NCBI GenBank assembly: GCA_001574975.1
Contig: KQ965771.1
Location: forward strand, 62,001 to 126,000
Direction of reading: 5' to 3'
Length of the DNA stretch: 64,000 nucleotides
Source of the DNA: Gonapodya prolifera JEL478
Taxonomy: Eukaryota > Monoblepharomycota > Monoblepharidomycetes > Monoblepharidales > Gonapodyaceae
Each line of letters starts with the position of its first letter. Within the stretch, counting starts at the first letter, position 1. The notes under the pieces are model-generated. The model saw only the letters and a list, made by a program, of their open reading frames with translations, ran no database searches and was not told the origin of the DNA. Positions 1 to 10,498 of the stretch are shown here, piece after piece. The position numbers and the translations under genes were made by a program.

Positions 1-889
1 AACAACTCGCGTAAACACAGAGGGCCGTCCAATATACGACGTGGGGAACTCACAACGGAGCCAGAAGAAGCATTTCCGGCATCACGAACGTGGAAAGCAT
101 CTCCCTTGCGTCAGCGATAAGTGTCTTAGTGCGGTCAATGGTCTCCCATTGCGGTGACGAGTTGAGACCTTGTGTCGGTTCCAACGTCCAAGGCATGAAC
201 CAACAGTGGCGGAAATAATCACGTCGCAACCTACGTGGCCTCGCTCACACCACCTTTACCGTCGCCTCCCATGTAGTTGAGCACAAACGGCAACAGACTC
301 CCCAGCACGGACACGAGGTTGTTCACGGTGACGTATGTCCCCGCGGAGGAGCCTCTGTTTGAGGCGTCGGGGTAGGAGAGGAAGAATTGGGATTGGGTTA
401 TCCAGATTGGGCCTCTGCAGAGGCCGAGGATGGCGGAGGATATGAGGAGGAGGGTGACGCCGTCTTGATCGGTGATGGTTCCAAGCTTGACGAATGCAAG
501 AGCATTGGCTGGAACGTTCTGCCTCGTATCCGACTTGCGTCCTTGACTAGCAATGAACCACAGCACGACAATGTATTGCACAGCCCCAGTCCTCCAATCG
601 CCAACTTGGTCCTCGGTGCTCTGATCCTATTCCCCGGCGTTCCCACAACAAGACACGAGACCGCAAAGCACAGATACAGCACGGCAAGACCCGCGCTCGC
701 GTGTGCGTGTTCGCCCCGTCCGGCCCCGCCGAGTGCCTGGAGTGCGCCCCAGGATGTGGGGCCGAATGAGAGGGCGAGTGAGAGGAGGAGGATTTGGAAT
801 GAGGCGGATGTGTGGGAGTGGGAGTGGGAGGATGTGGGGGGTGCGGGTTTGGGGAGGAGTGGTGTTGTCTCCGCCACGAAATCTGACAT
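1..889 (-). CDS. UNC93-like major facilitator superfamily transporter, C-terminus off the left edge
   Basis: The gene reads leftwards from an ATG at 889 (MSDFVAETTPLL, a dileucine-like start common in vacuolar MFS proteins). The first transmembrane block holds FGPTSWGALQALGGAG, and the second holds GLCRGPIWITQSQFFLSYP and GTYVTVNNLVSVLGSLLPF; both are typical of fungal UNC93/DUF895-type transporters. A further exon (about 54-150) reads ETIDRTKTLIADAREMLST and EMLLLAPL and ends at a GTGAGT donor at 53, so the rest lies outside the window. The reading frame slips by one base near 585-592, where GGACTGGGGCTGTG would need one more G to stay open. That is a G-run error or a real frameshift. Substrate is not predictable. 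The family call is firm; the exact exons around 150-240 are not. Confidence 0.72.
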
Positions 890-1993
890 GATCGGTTGCA
901 CGAGCGAGCGCGGAGCTTTGAGCGGCACCAGCAGCAGAGCTACACGCACCGTCTTTCTCGGCCTTCTCCTCCTCGTTTTCCTTATCATCGCTCAAGTGTA
1001 CGCGGACACTTGCATTGCTGCTTGTGGACACACTCGGGGGTAAGCTGCGATGATCGGGATGCGCTCACCGGGAAGAAACACGCTCGTGGCGCGGAGACTG
1101 CGCATGTTGCTTCGCGATGGCTCCATGGGGTGAGTCGGAACTGTCGGGAATCGCGGTTGGATGAAGTTGGGGGAAATGTCATATTTTGGATAAGCTGGTC
1201 ACGCGGTGTGATCAGGGCAGAGATAGCAGTCCACCTCACCGAAAATGGATTAACAGTGAGAAAGAATCGAGATTCACTACTTCGACTTGAGAGAACATTG
1301 GACTCGGCCTGCGCGTGCAATTCAAGGGAGACATGTTTGGATACATTTTGAGCGAGAGCTTCGTACTTTTTTTTTACATCTTGGTCTATGTTGTGAACAC
1401 TGAGCAGGGTCAGACATGGACATGTACCTCGTACTTCAGATGGAGCGACCGCAGAAGGAATGGAAGATAGACATGCACACTTTCGGCACCAACGTTTTCC
1501 AACGATACTCCTGCACGTCGAGGTGTTTGGGATCACTTGCCGCGCTTTTGTAGCAATACCTATTGATGTCGGATCTGGAACCCTGGACTCGCAATCACAG
1601 GAGGATAGACGCACATACTTTCCGCGCCAACGTCTTTCCAACGACGCTTTTGCACGTTGTGGTGTCGGTGTTAAGCTCGTCTTGACGTATTGGTGATGAT
1701 AATCAACATGCATGTCAGGTAATTGTCTTCAAACTGTGGTGGCCTATGCCTGCCCGCAAAGCTTTCTGAACATGCTGCACTGTGTTGCAGCAGGAGGGAC
1801 ACTGTGAAATCTGAAGTAATGATGTGATCATCCACCGGTGAAACTTGTCTTTTGTCTTTTTTTGTTGGCCAAAGTCCTCCTTCAACGCTACATTCTTTGC
1901 AAATTGCTGTGTCAACAAACGGCCTTTTGCGCTCTATACGAACACTTAACAGATTGATCAAGCCATAACATTTGATCAAACAACCGAGCACTC
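890..1993. other. Intergenic, no supported gene; one eroded direct repeat pair
   Basis: About 1.1 kb between two leftward genes. A long minus-strand open frame (985-1713) has no family similarity and no coding character. A diverged direct repeat of about 58 bases is visible at 1462-1519 and 1600-1658; both copies share GATAGAC, GCCAACGT..TTCCAACGA and GCACGT. I see no RNA gene. Confidence 0.5.
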
Positions 1994-3702
1994 TTAATAA
2001 CGCGCATGCTTACCGCCTCCACCCCTGGACCCTCTCCCACCTTTTCCACCTCTTCCACCTCCACGTCCCCCCTTCATGTGCCCCTTTCCACGACCTGCTT
2101 TCTTCCCCCCTTCTCCACTGCCCCCACTACCCTCCACTCTCTTCATCTCCTCCTTCGTAACCCTCAAAACAGCTCCACTCACTCTCCCCACCCCACCAGT
2201 CGCCCACTCCTTCTCTTTTCTCCCAACCTTCCGCTCCCGCTTCTTCTCCTTCAGTTCCGCCACACCACTACCGCCGCCGCTCTGGCCAAGACCCACCCCG
2301 CGCGCAAGCTGCCCCTTGAGGTGCGAGGCGTAGACGCCTTGGTCGCGTGCTGATTCTAGGTTCGACAGCGCCCGTGAGTGGCGAGCGCGGACGATACCCA
2401 GGCGGACTTGGAGCGGTTGTTGGGATTTTTCGGGCTTTGTTACGTTGGTGAAGGGATGCGGGGGTGGGTGGTAAAGGAGTGTGAAGACGGGGTGTTGAAA
2501 CGTGCGATGGTGGTGTTAGAGGAGAAAAAGAGGGGGAGTGACGTGCGTGCTATAACGGGATATATGTGCCGTTGAGCTCACCGCAAGTCCGAGAGAAGCC
2601 GCTCGGGACATTATATGGCGTCGACGATCACGAGCTGGTAGGGAAGATGTAGCTGATATTCATCAGTGACAGGTAGTGGCCATGGAAGCGGGAAGTTAGG
2701 AACAAGGTGGGTTAATATGGGAAAGGTCTGCCGTACAGATGGAACAATCGCACGAGAAAGATCGACAGTCCCCAAATCATCCGCTGGCAATGACACTATC
2801 CAGCATCGCACTGGTGTCACAAGCCCCCGCAAGTACGCTCTCGCCTGCTCCGCTTTCTCCGATAGTCCATCCCGTGATCATCTAAACAGAACTCACTTAT
2901 CTCCTCAATCAACCCCGACTCCTTCAACAAATCCGCCAGCTCTCTGTCATCCCGTCTCGCTTCCTCGTCCTCCGCGGCGTCCGCTTTGCTCTCCGGCTTG
3001 CGTGGTGGTTGGCCGGACGCGGTGAGATTGGAGACTTTGGAGGACTTGATGCACAACAAACTGGCATAAACTCGGGGAAAAGAGGAAACGAAAGGAGATG
3101 AGACGTACCATGAACGCCTTCCAATCAGCTTTAGAACGCCCATCGGACACGCGTGGGCGGGCAGAGGGGTCCGATGCGACGACGACAATGGGGCCTGGAG
3201 GAGGCCGAGGGCCAGACGAGCGCTTCGGTTTATCTGCAGCGTTAACTTCTTTATCGTTCACTTCGTCATCATCAGTGTCATCGTGCTCGACCCCGTCCAT
3301 GAGATCCTGCGAGTCGTCCGAGATGAACGAATCAGCGTCCGAATCCACCTCCACCTCCGAGTCTGCACCACCTTCGTCGCTCTCGGACCCCGAGTCCTCA
3401 TCTGAAGGGTTCAACTTTGATAAAATAGAGTCCAATGTCTTCGATGACCCGCGCTGATGGCTCCCATCGTCCACACGTCTTTTCTTTCCCGCCTTCCCTC
3501 CACCACCCAGCGCCACCACCCCACGCCCAGGCGCGCTCTTAGCGCCATCCTTCTCCTCTGCGATTCTCTTCCGTTTTTTCGGTTTGATGGTTTCGGTTCC
3601 TCGGCGAGTCCCAGTTCCATCAGCTCCGACAGTTTGGTCGAGCCCTTCGTCCATCTCGAACTGCTGCATGAAGAGCTGCTCTAGTCTAGCAGCGGCATCC
3701 AT
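1994..3702 (-). CDS. FSAF1/Faf1-like (DUF4602) 40S ribosome assembly factor
   Basis: Four exons splice cleanly: 3109-3702, 2897-3044, 2582-2652 and 1994-2434, giving 417 residues with all phases matching. The N-terminal 200 residues are acidic and disordered (runs of D/E/S) with a basic KPKKRKR stretch. The conserved part begins with KADWKAFM and KVSNLTASGQ, continues through a helical RELADLLKESGLIEE block, then RDRRRHIMSRAASLGL, QPLQVRLGI and a VGRKEKEW..GRVSGAVLRVTKEE tail, and ends in a GGRGGGRGGKGG Gly/Arg run. This order matches the C-terminal domain of human C1orf131 and yeast Faf1, nucleolar factors of the small-subunit processome. The start at 3702 (MDAAARLEQLF) follows a proline-rich open frame that is unlikely to be translated. 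The family call rests on motif recall; the gene model itself is strong. Confidence 0.72.
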
Positions 3703-5446
3703 GGTTGAGGTGGATGGAGGGAATGGAGGGAATGGTGGGAATGGTGGGTTGGTGGGTTGGTGGGTTGGCGGGTTGGCGTTGTGATCAATCTTTATCTTCA
3801 ACAGACTTCCTACTGTTTTCTTTGGAATTCAAGCCGAAAAGCAGGTTGAAAACGTTGAATGTAATAATGATGTATCTCTACTTCCTATTTACAATGGTCC
3901 TAGTTCTGGCACCAAATCACTCACAAGGCCTTGTGACATCAGGAATACCCTCTCACTCACAGTGAACACAGGCGGACGTTAGCCGACCATGATTTGAGCC
4001 CAGGCTCAAATCGTAGTCGTTGCCTGGAAGACGCCACGAGGAGGCCTCCGTCTAGAAGGACAGCACCAGGTCAGCATCATCGGATGCTCGAAAATGTGAG
4101 TGAGTTTACATCAACGAAAGTGACCTAAAATGGTCTTCCATTCGCCTCCGCTGCGTGTTCCATGCATACGTACTCGCGAGCTTGGCGTGTTGGAACTGCC
4201 TGTCCTCAGTGTTCTCGGTCCGAATCCGAAGTGAAAGGTGTGAGATGCACAAGTTAAAATGAGAGATGCTTTCCTCATGCCCTCTCAATCCAAAGCTTGA
4301 GGAACATCTCTCATCTTCACTTGTCCAACACTAGTAGTGCAGCTCATTGGAATCTTCAAAGCTAAAGAGCTCGTGAGCGGAACCGCTGATACTTATTAGC
4401 TCTACGGCGTGTGACGTGTCTGTTGCCCCCAGCCCCCAAAAAGGTCCATCGTCTATCCGCGTCCGTGGGCAGGGCGAGTGTTGGAGAGTGCTTCTCACTG
4501 TCCCAAGGTCACTGGACATTGCGCCCTTGTCTGATACGCAGGAAGTGCACAGCCAGCAACTCTCCAAGCTACTCGAGACAGTTTTCAGGAAAAAAGAGAA
4601 CGTTGCACACAAGAATCAGTCCTCGTAGGTGGAGGGTGGCCTACCATGACACTGAGCCTCACTTCAGACAAAAATGAAAACTGGAGCCCAAGTTTCGACG
4701 TTTCAGCGCCTTTTCTGAAACACATGAAGCAGAGAAAGCACCCTGGCACCAACTGCTTGACTGTGCAGATACACTATCGGAAACAGTCGGCGCCCAAAGT
4801 ACATCAGTGAATTGCCCTTCCTTTGATTACGATTCCTTTCCCGGCGCAAGGCAGAAACTGCGAGTCGACCTCTACTTCTGAGCCATGCTTCAGACAAGCA
4901 CACTGGAGATATGCAACAAAAGGCAGCGTGGCCACAAATACTTCAACCGTGCAGATGCACCGTCAAAAGGGCTTGGTGCTAAAAATACACGAGTTGATCC
5001 TCCTGTGATCGTGTCAGTGAGCCCAGAAGACTCCATCATACCCGAGTCCTTTTCATGGCTCGGATGAAAAGCGTCAGCGTCCTTCCTGGCGGCAACCGCG
5101 TCAAAGTGCAGAAACACAATCCGAAGTGGATGTCGCCCAAACTCCCAAGTGGATCCTCCTTTCGTCAGCCATCCCGTGACCCGTCAGTGAGTCGACAAGT
5201 CTCGATGAACATCCTTTGACACGCAGGAAGTGCTTGTGCATCCACCTGCCCAGTTATCTAGAGAATCTGCAGAAAAGAATAGAATGTTCCGCACGAGAAT
5301 CAGCCCTCGTCGGCGGGGTTGAAGGTTTGCGTTGGGAAGAAGAGGAGACCGCAGCAACGAGAGTGCACGGACCAGCCTCGGAATCGCAACTGCGACACAC
5401 TGTCCCCCACTGCCCCCTTTCCCACTCCTCCACTCCCACTGCCCTC
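3703..5446. repeat. Intergenic region with eroded tandem-type repeats
   Basis: There is no intact gene. Several diverged direct repeats can be aligned by eye. (a) 4533-4636 and 5218-5326 share ACGCAGGAAGTGC, AGAA and AGAATCAG.CCTCGT. (b) Around 4735-4780 and 4930-4980 both read TGGC.C.AA.T.CTT followed by GTGCAGAT.CAC. (c) About 4993-5021 and 5150-5191 share TGATCCTCCT/TGGATCCTCCT and GTCAGTGAG. Units are spaced roughly 150-690 bases. Some units end next to GTGAG donors and CAG acceptors, so they may be relics of repeated exons. No transposon ends or long open frame accompany them. Confidence 0.45.
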
Positions 5447-7338
5447 ATGTCGTACGCCTTCGACTCCGCAGTCGCCACGTCGTTCGTCGCCCACGACCCA
5501 CGCACATCCACGACCTTCCACTCCGGCACGCTCTCCCCTTCCTGGCGAAACAACAACAACACAGTCCACGGCGGCTATCTCCTCGCAGTCCTCGTCGACG
5601 CCGCCAAGAAAAACGTCGAGAGGCGGGATAGCGAGGGCAGGTTGATCCTCGACCGCGGGAGGCACGAAAGACGGTACATGGACTTGGTCACGATTTCGGC
5701 GGTCTATGTGGCACCCGCCCGGCCCGCGGAGAATGCGGTTGTGGCGGTGAGGAGGATTAGGGTTGGGGGACGGTGGGCGGTTGTGGAGGCCGTGTTGATG
5801 CAGGTGGGTGGCAGGTGAAGGTGATGTGTGGGTGTGGGTGAAGCGGGGGGAATCAACAAGCCGGGTGAGACCACAAGAGGCGGAAAATTTGCTGCAACCA
5901 ACGGCTTTGGATTGTTGCGGCTCGTGGTGGATGGGTGATTCCTCTCGCTCGTGCCGGAAAAGTGTCCCATTTCCTATCCTTCACCTCGGAGCCAGAAGCA
6001 AAATGGATCTTCGTTCCCCGCACATACGAAATCTCCAAATATTCCCCACCGTCTTCCCAATTCCCAATTCCCACCTTTTTCTCTTCCCATTCCCCCACAA
6101 CTGACCAATTTTCCTCCCACTCCCATAGTCCCCCACCCCACCAACCCTCCTCACCCACCCCAACCTCGTCCCACTCGTCCGGGCCACCATCACACTCGGC
6201 ACACTCCCACCCTCTTCCCAGCCACCACTTCCTCCGCCGGCGTTCATGCCTCACCTCGCTCACCCACCGGACGAGGGGGGAACGTTGGGTTGGAGGACCA
6301 GGAGGCCGGAAGAATGGGAAAAGAATGAGAGGCACCCCAAGATGACGGCTGTGGAGATGCGCGTCGTTTCCCCTGCGGCCGTCGTCGCTTCCCCTTTGCC
6401 GGCGGTTGGGTCGGCCAAGGGATGGTTCGGTTTCGGCGGGAAGCAAGCAGACACCAAGCAAGATGCAGCCCCCAAGGCTGAGGCAGACTTAACGCTCTGG
6501 ACGCGCATCGTGGGCGGGACTGTGGGTGCCGAGAGTGCGTGGATTTGTGAGTTGGTGTGATGGGGGAGGTAGGGGGCGGGGGGGGGGAGTGAAGAGGTAT
6601 CCCTGCGGGGGCGAGAGGTAGCAGGGGCTAGTGCTCCGAGAACGGAAAGTTGAGTGATGCCACGGTTGCAGTCCGCGTGGACGGACCAGCAGGACGGAGT
6701 TGGACGCCATCCAGCAACAACGACCGGACCGACAGGACACGTCGTGTACGCTCTTTGCCCCCGGCCCGGTTTTCTCACCACGTCCCCCTCGCGACACACA
6801 CATACACACAACAGTTGCAGATCCCCCCGGCGCAGCGGCGCGGAACCTGGGCTTTAGTTTCGACGATTGGTGGATTGCTACGAGTGAGTCCCTTTTTTCT
6901 CTCGTTTTGTCGTCGGCCGTCGCACCTTCCGACGAACCATGTACCAAACCTCACTTGCCCCTCTCCTCTCCCGCCTCTCGCCACCCAACCACTCCACCAC
7001 CCGCCCCAGCCCACATCCAGATCCACCTCCTCGCCCGCCCCGCCACGTCCGCGTCCTCACCATGGCTGCTCTCCCGCGCCACGTCTTACTTGCTATCGCC
7101 CGTTCCTGCTTCCGTCTCCTCCCCCTCCACCACCTCATCCTCCTCCCCCACCACCTCCTCCACCTCCTCATCCCCCTCGGAGCCGATCCGTACGAAAGAC
7201 GCCACCGACCCCATCCGGATGATCTCCGAATGCACAGTCTTCGACGCACACGGCGGGATTGTGGCCACGGGGAGGCAGGCACAGGTTGCGGTTGCGGCGG
7301 GGAAGCAGAAGCAGAATGGTAGGGGGGCGAGGTTGTGA
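5447..7338 (+). CDS. Acyl-CoA thioesterase-like double hot-dog protein (several introns)
   Basis: Start at 5447 (MSYAFDSAVATSF). The first exon carries the N-terminal hot-dog pattern of TesB-like/thioesterase-superfamily proteins: WRNNNNTVHGGYLLAVLVDA, then an LVTISAVYVAPARP strand and VVAVRRIRVGGRWAVVEAVL, ending at a GTGGGT donor near 5804. Middle exons are uncertain; candidate coding pieces are KWIFVPRTYEISKY near 6000 and LTLWTRIVGGTVGAESAW near 6490-6545. The last exon, after a CAG acceptor near 7011, reads IQIHLLARPATSASSPWLL and IRMISECTVFDAHGGIVATG, the closing hot-dog motif of the family. Probable role: hydrolysis of acyl-CoA thioesters in lipid metabolism. The pyrimidine-rich introns are long for this window. 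Family fairly sure; internal exon boundaries not. Confidence 0.6.
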
Positions 7339-7531
7339 GGCGGGGACGCGAGGAGGGGAAGTAGACACTTAGATACGATTTGTAGATGGAAGGGCACGGA
7401 GAACTAATGTTAATGGTCACGCGATATTTAAAACGCGGGTTTCGAGGGAGGCTTCTTTCAAATGACGCACACTGCGGCCGTCCACTTCAATCTCATTGAA
7501 GGCACTCCACTGACGGATCGACAGCGAAGGC

Positions 7532-8444
7532 ATGGACGACCAGTTATTTGTGATTGAAAGTTGCCTCCCGATGTCGAGTTTCCCCCGAGAGGGCGGGGAG
7601 CGAAACCCAAATGTCGACTACCGTCGCGAAGCGGCGCAGTTCATTGCCGGGAACCCATACAAGCGCCCAATCTACCTCACGTCACTCAGATCTGCCCCCG
7701 CCAAACGCTGCATCAACGTGATTCTGGGAACCACAGTCTGGAATTTCATGCTCCCGCTCCAACTCAACTCCGAGTCGCGGCTCAGCCGGTTCTTTCGGAT
7801 CGCGATCTTCACAATGGCTGCGTGCAACTCGACGGTACGAACCAGCTTTGTGAGCGAGGATGTGCGCATGTTCGCGGTGTTTGTGCAGAGCGTGCCAAGT
7901 CGCGTTATGACGTGCTGCAGTATGCCCGGCAACCCGCAGAGGACCCTTCCCTGGATGCGCTCTACTCAGACATCATGGCAAACAACCAGCAAACGACTCG
8001 GACCGAAATCATCACCAGCTTCAACCTCACCGTCAAAGTCCTCGCATTCATCTTCGTCGAGCACCAAAGGTGTACGTGGAAGAGGTTTTGACATGCCTGC
8101 AGTTTATCAACGCGCGAGAGCGTGTCGCTCAAGCGTTGGAATCGCCGGAACTGGCGGCAGGAAAGGTGATTAGCCAATGGAGCAACGAAGACAAGGACGG
8201 GTACTGGGACTTACTCGACACCGAAAAGACCACCGAACTCAACCTCGTCGGCAAAGACCCCACGACCCTCTAGTTCGCTTTGTTTGACGGACCCGAACAC
8301 AAACGCGAGTATGCCGAGGCATTCAACCGGGTTCTCGACAAGGCACTTCACAACGATGGGGCGCTCGTGTGTGCCAACGCCGACTGTCCCAACGACCCGA
8401 ATTGTTTGAACAGACGTTCATTCCTCTTGATCGCTGACATGTAG
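7532..8444 (+). pseudogene. Decayed protein gene of unknown family
   Basis: Coding-like text runs through all three forward frames in series. Frame one covers about 7532-7900 (SESRLSRFFRIAIFTMA, VSEDVRMFAVFVQSVPSR). Frame two covers about 7900-8070 (RYDVLQYARQPAEDPSLDAL, TEIITSFNLTVKVLAFIFVE). Frame three covers 8070-8270 (YVEEVLTCLQFINARERVAQ, ELAAGKVISQWSNEDKDGYW) and continues past an in-frame TAG at 8272 (FALFDGPEHKREYAEAFNRV) to a stop at 8444. The frame changes near 8069 involve single bases with no GT..AG signal nearby. I do not recognise the family. It is either a recent pseudogene or a gene with assembly indels. Confidence 0.5.
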
Positions 8445-8760
8445 CGACGTTTCGTGCCGTCTCTGAAATATCGATGATCAAATGGTCGTTCTTTCTCTTC
8501 CTAAAATTGCAAAAATTCCGATAGAATTCTCCAGCTGAAATTCAATGGACTGCACGATTTCATTTGTGTGACTTGTTGATCTCTTATTTTCCAACTACTA
8601 TGAAACATTAGATATCGCCAATCCCACGAGGACAGAGTAATTTTGGACGCCCTGACTGCCCACTCCACACCGGCAGAGGGCCAACTCTTGCATTCACCCT
8701 AACATTGATATTAACTTCGAAAGAACTAAACTCGGTTTATTTTCACGTAATACAGGTACG
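8445..8760. other. AT-richer intergenic spacer, nothing seen
   Basis: About 315 bases lie between the end of the decayed gene and the BTB gene end. The stretch is noticeably AT-rich. No open frame, RNA gene or repeat could be supported. Confidence 0.5.
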
Positions 8761-9393
8761 TCACCGGCACCGGCGTGTTGTACATCGGAGTAGAACCACA
8801 GATGAAGCGTTGGGAGTTCGGCAAGTTATCGATGAAACTTTCCTCCACCGTGACTGTCTGACCCTCCAAAGCATGAGATGGGCATCAAAAACTGCTTGAA
8901 CATCTACGGCGCGTAATTCGCTCGCTTTTACGAAGGACGACGGCAGGTCCATTTCGTCAACCGGTACGCTGTGCAATCTGTCAGCAACCATGCTATACTG
9001 GAATCTCAGAAGCCCAGCAGCGTCCGCAAACACGTTCTCATCCTGGGACGGAGAGCTCTCCTCCTTGGATGACACGTTCAGTAGAATAGATTCCATTCCG
9101 GCGAGACCGAAAAACTGAGCTTCCCCAATGAGTCTCTCTTTGCCAATGCGTTCAACCTTAACGGGATCCAAGACATTGGACCGGAGATAGTTGAGAATTA
9201 CTCCGAAACTGTTTGGATCCCGGTCCAGAAAATTATGTCCGTTGTCGTCCGTCCGTGCAGGAAGGAAGCGTTCGGATCCAAACATCTTTGAAAGGAACGA
9301 ATCTTGTTCGCTTACAAGCAGAAGCGTGGACTGACACTTGTTTAATAGAGTGCCCCCAACGTTGAGTGCGGTGATTGGGTCAGGATCGGACAT
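8761..9393 (-). CDS. BTB/POZ domain protein of the KCTD (T1) type
   Basis: A single open frame of 210 residues. The start at 9393 is followed by ITALNVGGTLLNKCQSTLL, the classic T1/KCTD opening (hNVGGxxF..s..TL), then SFLSKMFGSE, HNFLDRDPNSFGVILNYLR and GEAQFFGLAGM, which complete the BTB fold. KCTD-type BTB domains form oligomers and often act as Cullin-3 adaptors. The C-terminal 60 residues (from about residue 150) are unlike known KCTD tails; they become Arg-rich and end beside a GTGACG near 8758, so the true 3' end may be spliced to a further exon. The BTB assignment is strong, the C-terminus weak. It sits between the decayed gene and copy 1 of the three-copy family. Confidence 0.75.
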   Translation of the reverse strand: MSDPDPITALNVGGTLLNKCQSTLLLVSEQDSFLSKMFGSERFLPARTDDNGHNFLDRDPNSFGVILNYLRSNVLDPVKVERIGKERLIGEAQFFGLAGMESILLNVSSKEESSPSQDENVFADAAGLLRFQYSMVADRLHSVPVDEMDLPSSFVKASELRAVDVQAVFDAHLMLWRVRQSRWRKVSSITCRTPNASSVVLLRCTTRRCR

Positions 9394-9552
9394 TGCAGAC
9401 GGTTGTTCGATGTTCTCTGCCTGCTAAAAACAACGTGCACGATTGTCGATTTTTGAAAGCTACTGCTGTCTATTATATTTGATGGCACGTACTCCTGCGC
9501 CTTCCACAGGCTTCATGCCTCAAATCTGTCCTGAAGAGTTGGTCACCTCAGC

Positions 9553-10152
9553 TCAGAACCGTGTCTTCATCTCTTTTGAGAAAAGCTTCCGCTGCTCCGA
9601 TTTGAGACCCAACTTTTCCACCGCAACACGCAAAGATTCCTGATCTACGGTGAGGGATGTTGCGACCATCGCAATGTGCTTCCAGTTCACTTCCGCGGGA
9701 TTAACATGCCTGCGAAGAATAGTTGCAACGAAATTGGTGCAGATGGAGAGGGAGAGATCCGCAGTGTTGTAAAAGAGATCCAAATCTGCAAGAGCAGTCG
9801 TGAAAGCTGATATGTAGCTTGTGAGTTGGAAAGACTTGAACGATGTGTCCATAACAGCTGCAGTAGCATAACCCACGCCCTCTGCGAAAACAAGACATGC
9901 ATCCCGACGTGGGAAAGGTGACGTGTCCAAGGACTGGAACTTGTATGCGACATGCACCAGATCAAAGCGATCCGGGGTTGGAAATGTTGCGCCACATATC
10001 GCATGGGCTGGTGAGAAGTTCGTGCGACCATCGCAATCGTCCCAAATGTGGCGTTTTGAGAGAGGTGGGAGGACAATCGTAGGATTTGCAGTGGTATGCG
10101 AGCAAAAAGACCAGTCGCTGACGCTCCTCCTCTGTTGCAAACGCGCCACCAT
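9553..10152 (-). CDS. Hypothetical protein, copy 1 of a local three-copy family
   Basis: An open frame of 199 residues with no recognised domain. Residues such as HIWDDCDGRTNFSPAHAIC, RFDLVHVAYKFQSLDTSPF, FQLTSYISAFTTALADLDLF and GLKSEQRKLFSKEMKTRF recur, diverged, in the decayed copies at 10499-11941 and 15031-15365. Copy 2 extends much further upstream, so copy 1 may be truncated at its N-terminus; no upstream exon could be seen between 10153 and 10460. The conserved Cys/His residues in the first third do not form a standard zinc finger. This is the only copy of the three with an uninterrupted frame here. Confidence 0.5.
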   Translation of the reverse strand: MVARLQQRRSVSDWSFCSHTTANPTIVLPPLSKRHIWDDCDGRTNFSPAHAICGATFPTPDRFDLVHVAYKFQSLDTSPFPRRDACLVFAEGVGYATAAVMDTSFKSFQLTSYISAFTTALADLDLFYNTADLSLSICTNFVATILRRHVNPAEVNWKHIAMVATSLTVDQESLRVAVEKLGLKSEQRKLFSKEMKTRF

Positions 10153-10498
10153 TCCAAAGATTCCAGAATCCGTGCAGGGTGTCTAGCTCGTTATAGGAGA
10201 ATACATATGAGAAAGTTCACAGTTGAGGGTAAGGTAATTTCTTTCGGAAGACTGCAAAATGCAAAAAGGGTCCCAAAACATTATTGAGGGCACGATATAA
10301 TATGAGTGGCAGGCTGGCTCCCCCGCCTAGAATTTGGCCATTCTTGAAAGGAATGTTTGCCCCTCTCTACCAATCCCCATACAGAACCGTGAACTTCATC
10401 GAGACCTACCCACGCTTTAGATTACTCCGTCTTCGAAAGTACAGCTGAATTCGATTCCGCTCCTGCTAAAAACTAAATGCGACATTTATTATTCATAA

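Noticed and set aside
985-1713. Minus-strand open frame of 242 codons
   Set aside because: No family similarity and uneven composition. It spans a diverged direct repeat and looks like a chance frame.
6878-7420. Arg-rich minus-strand open frame
   Set aside because: It is the shadow of pyrimidine-rich introns and the final exon of the thioesterase-like gene on the other strand.
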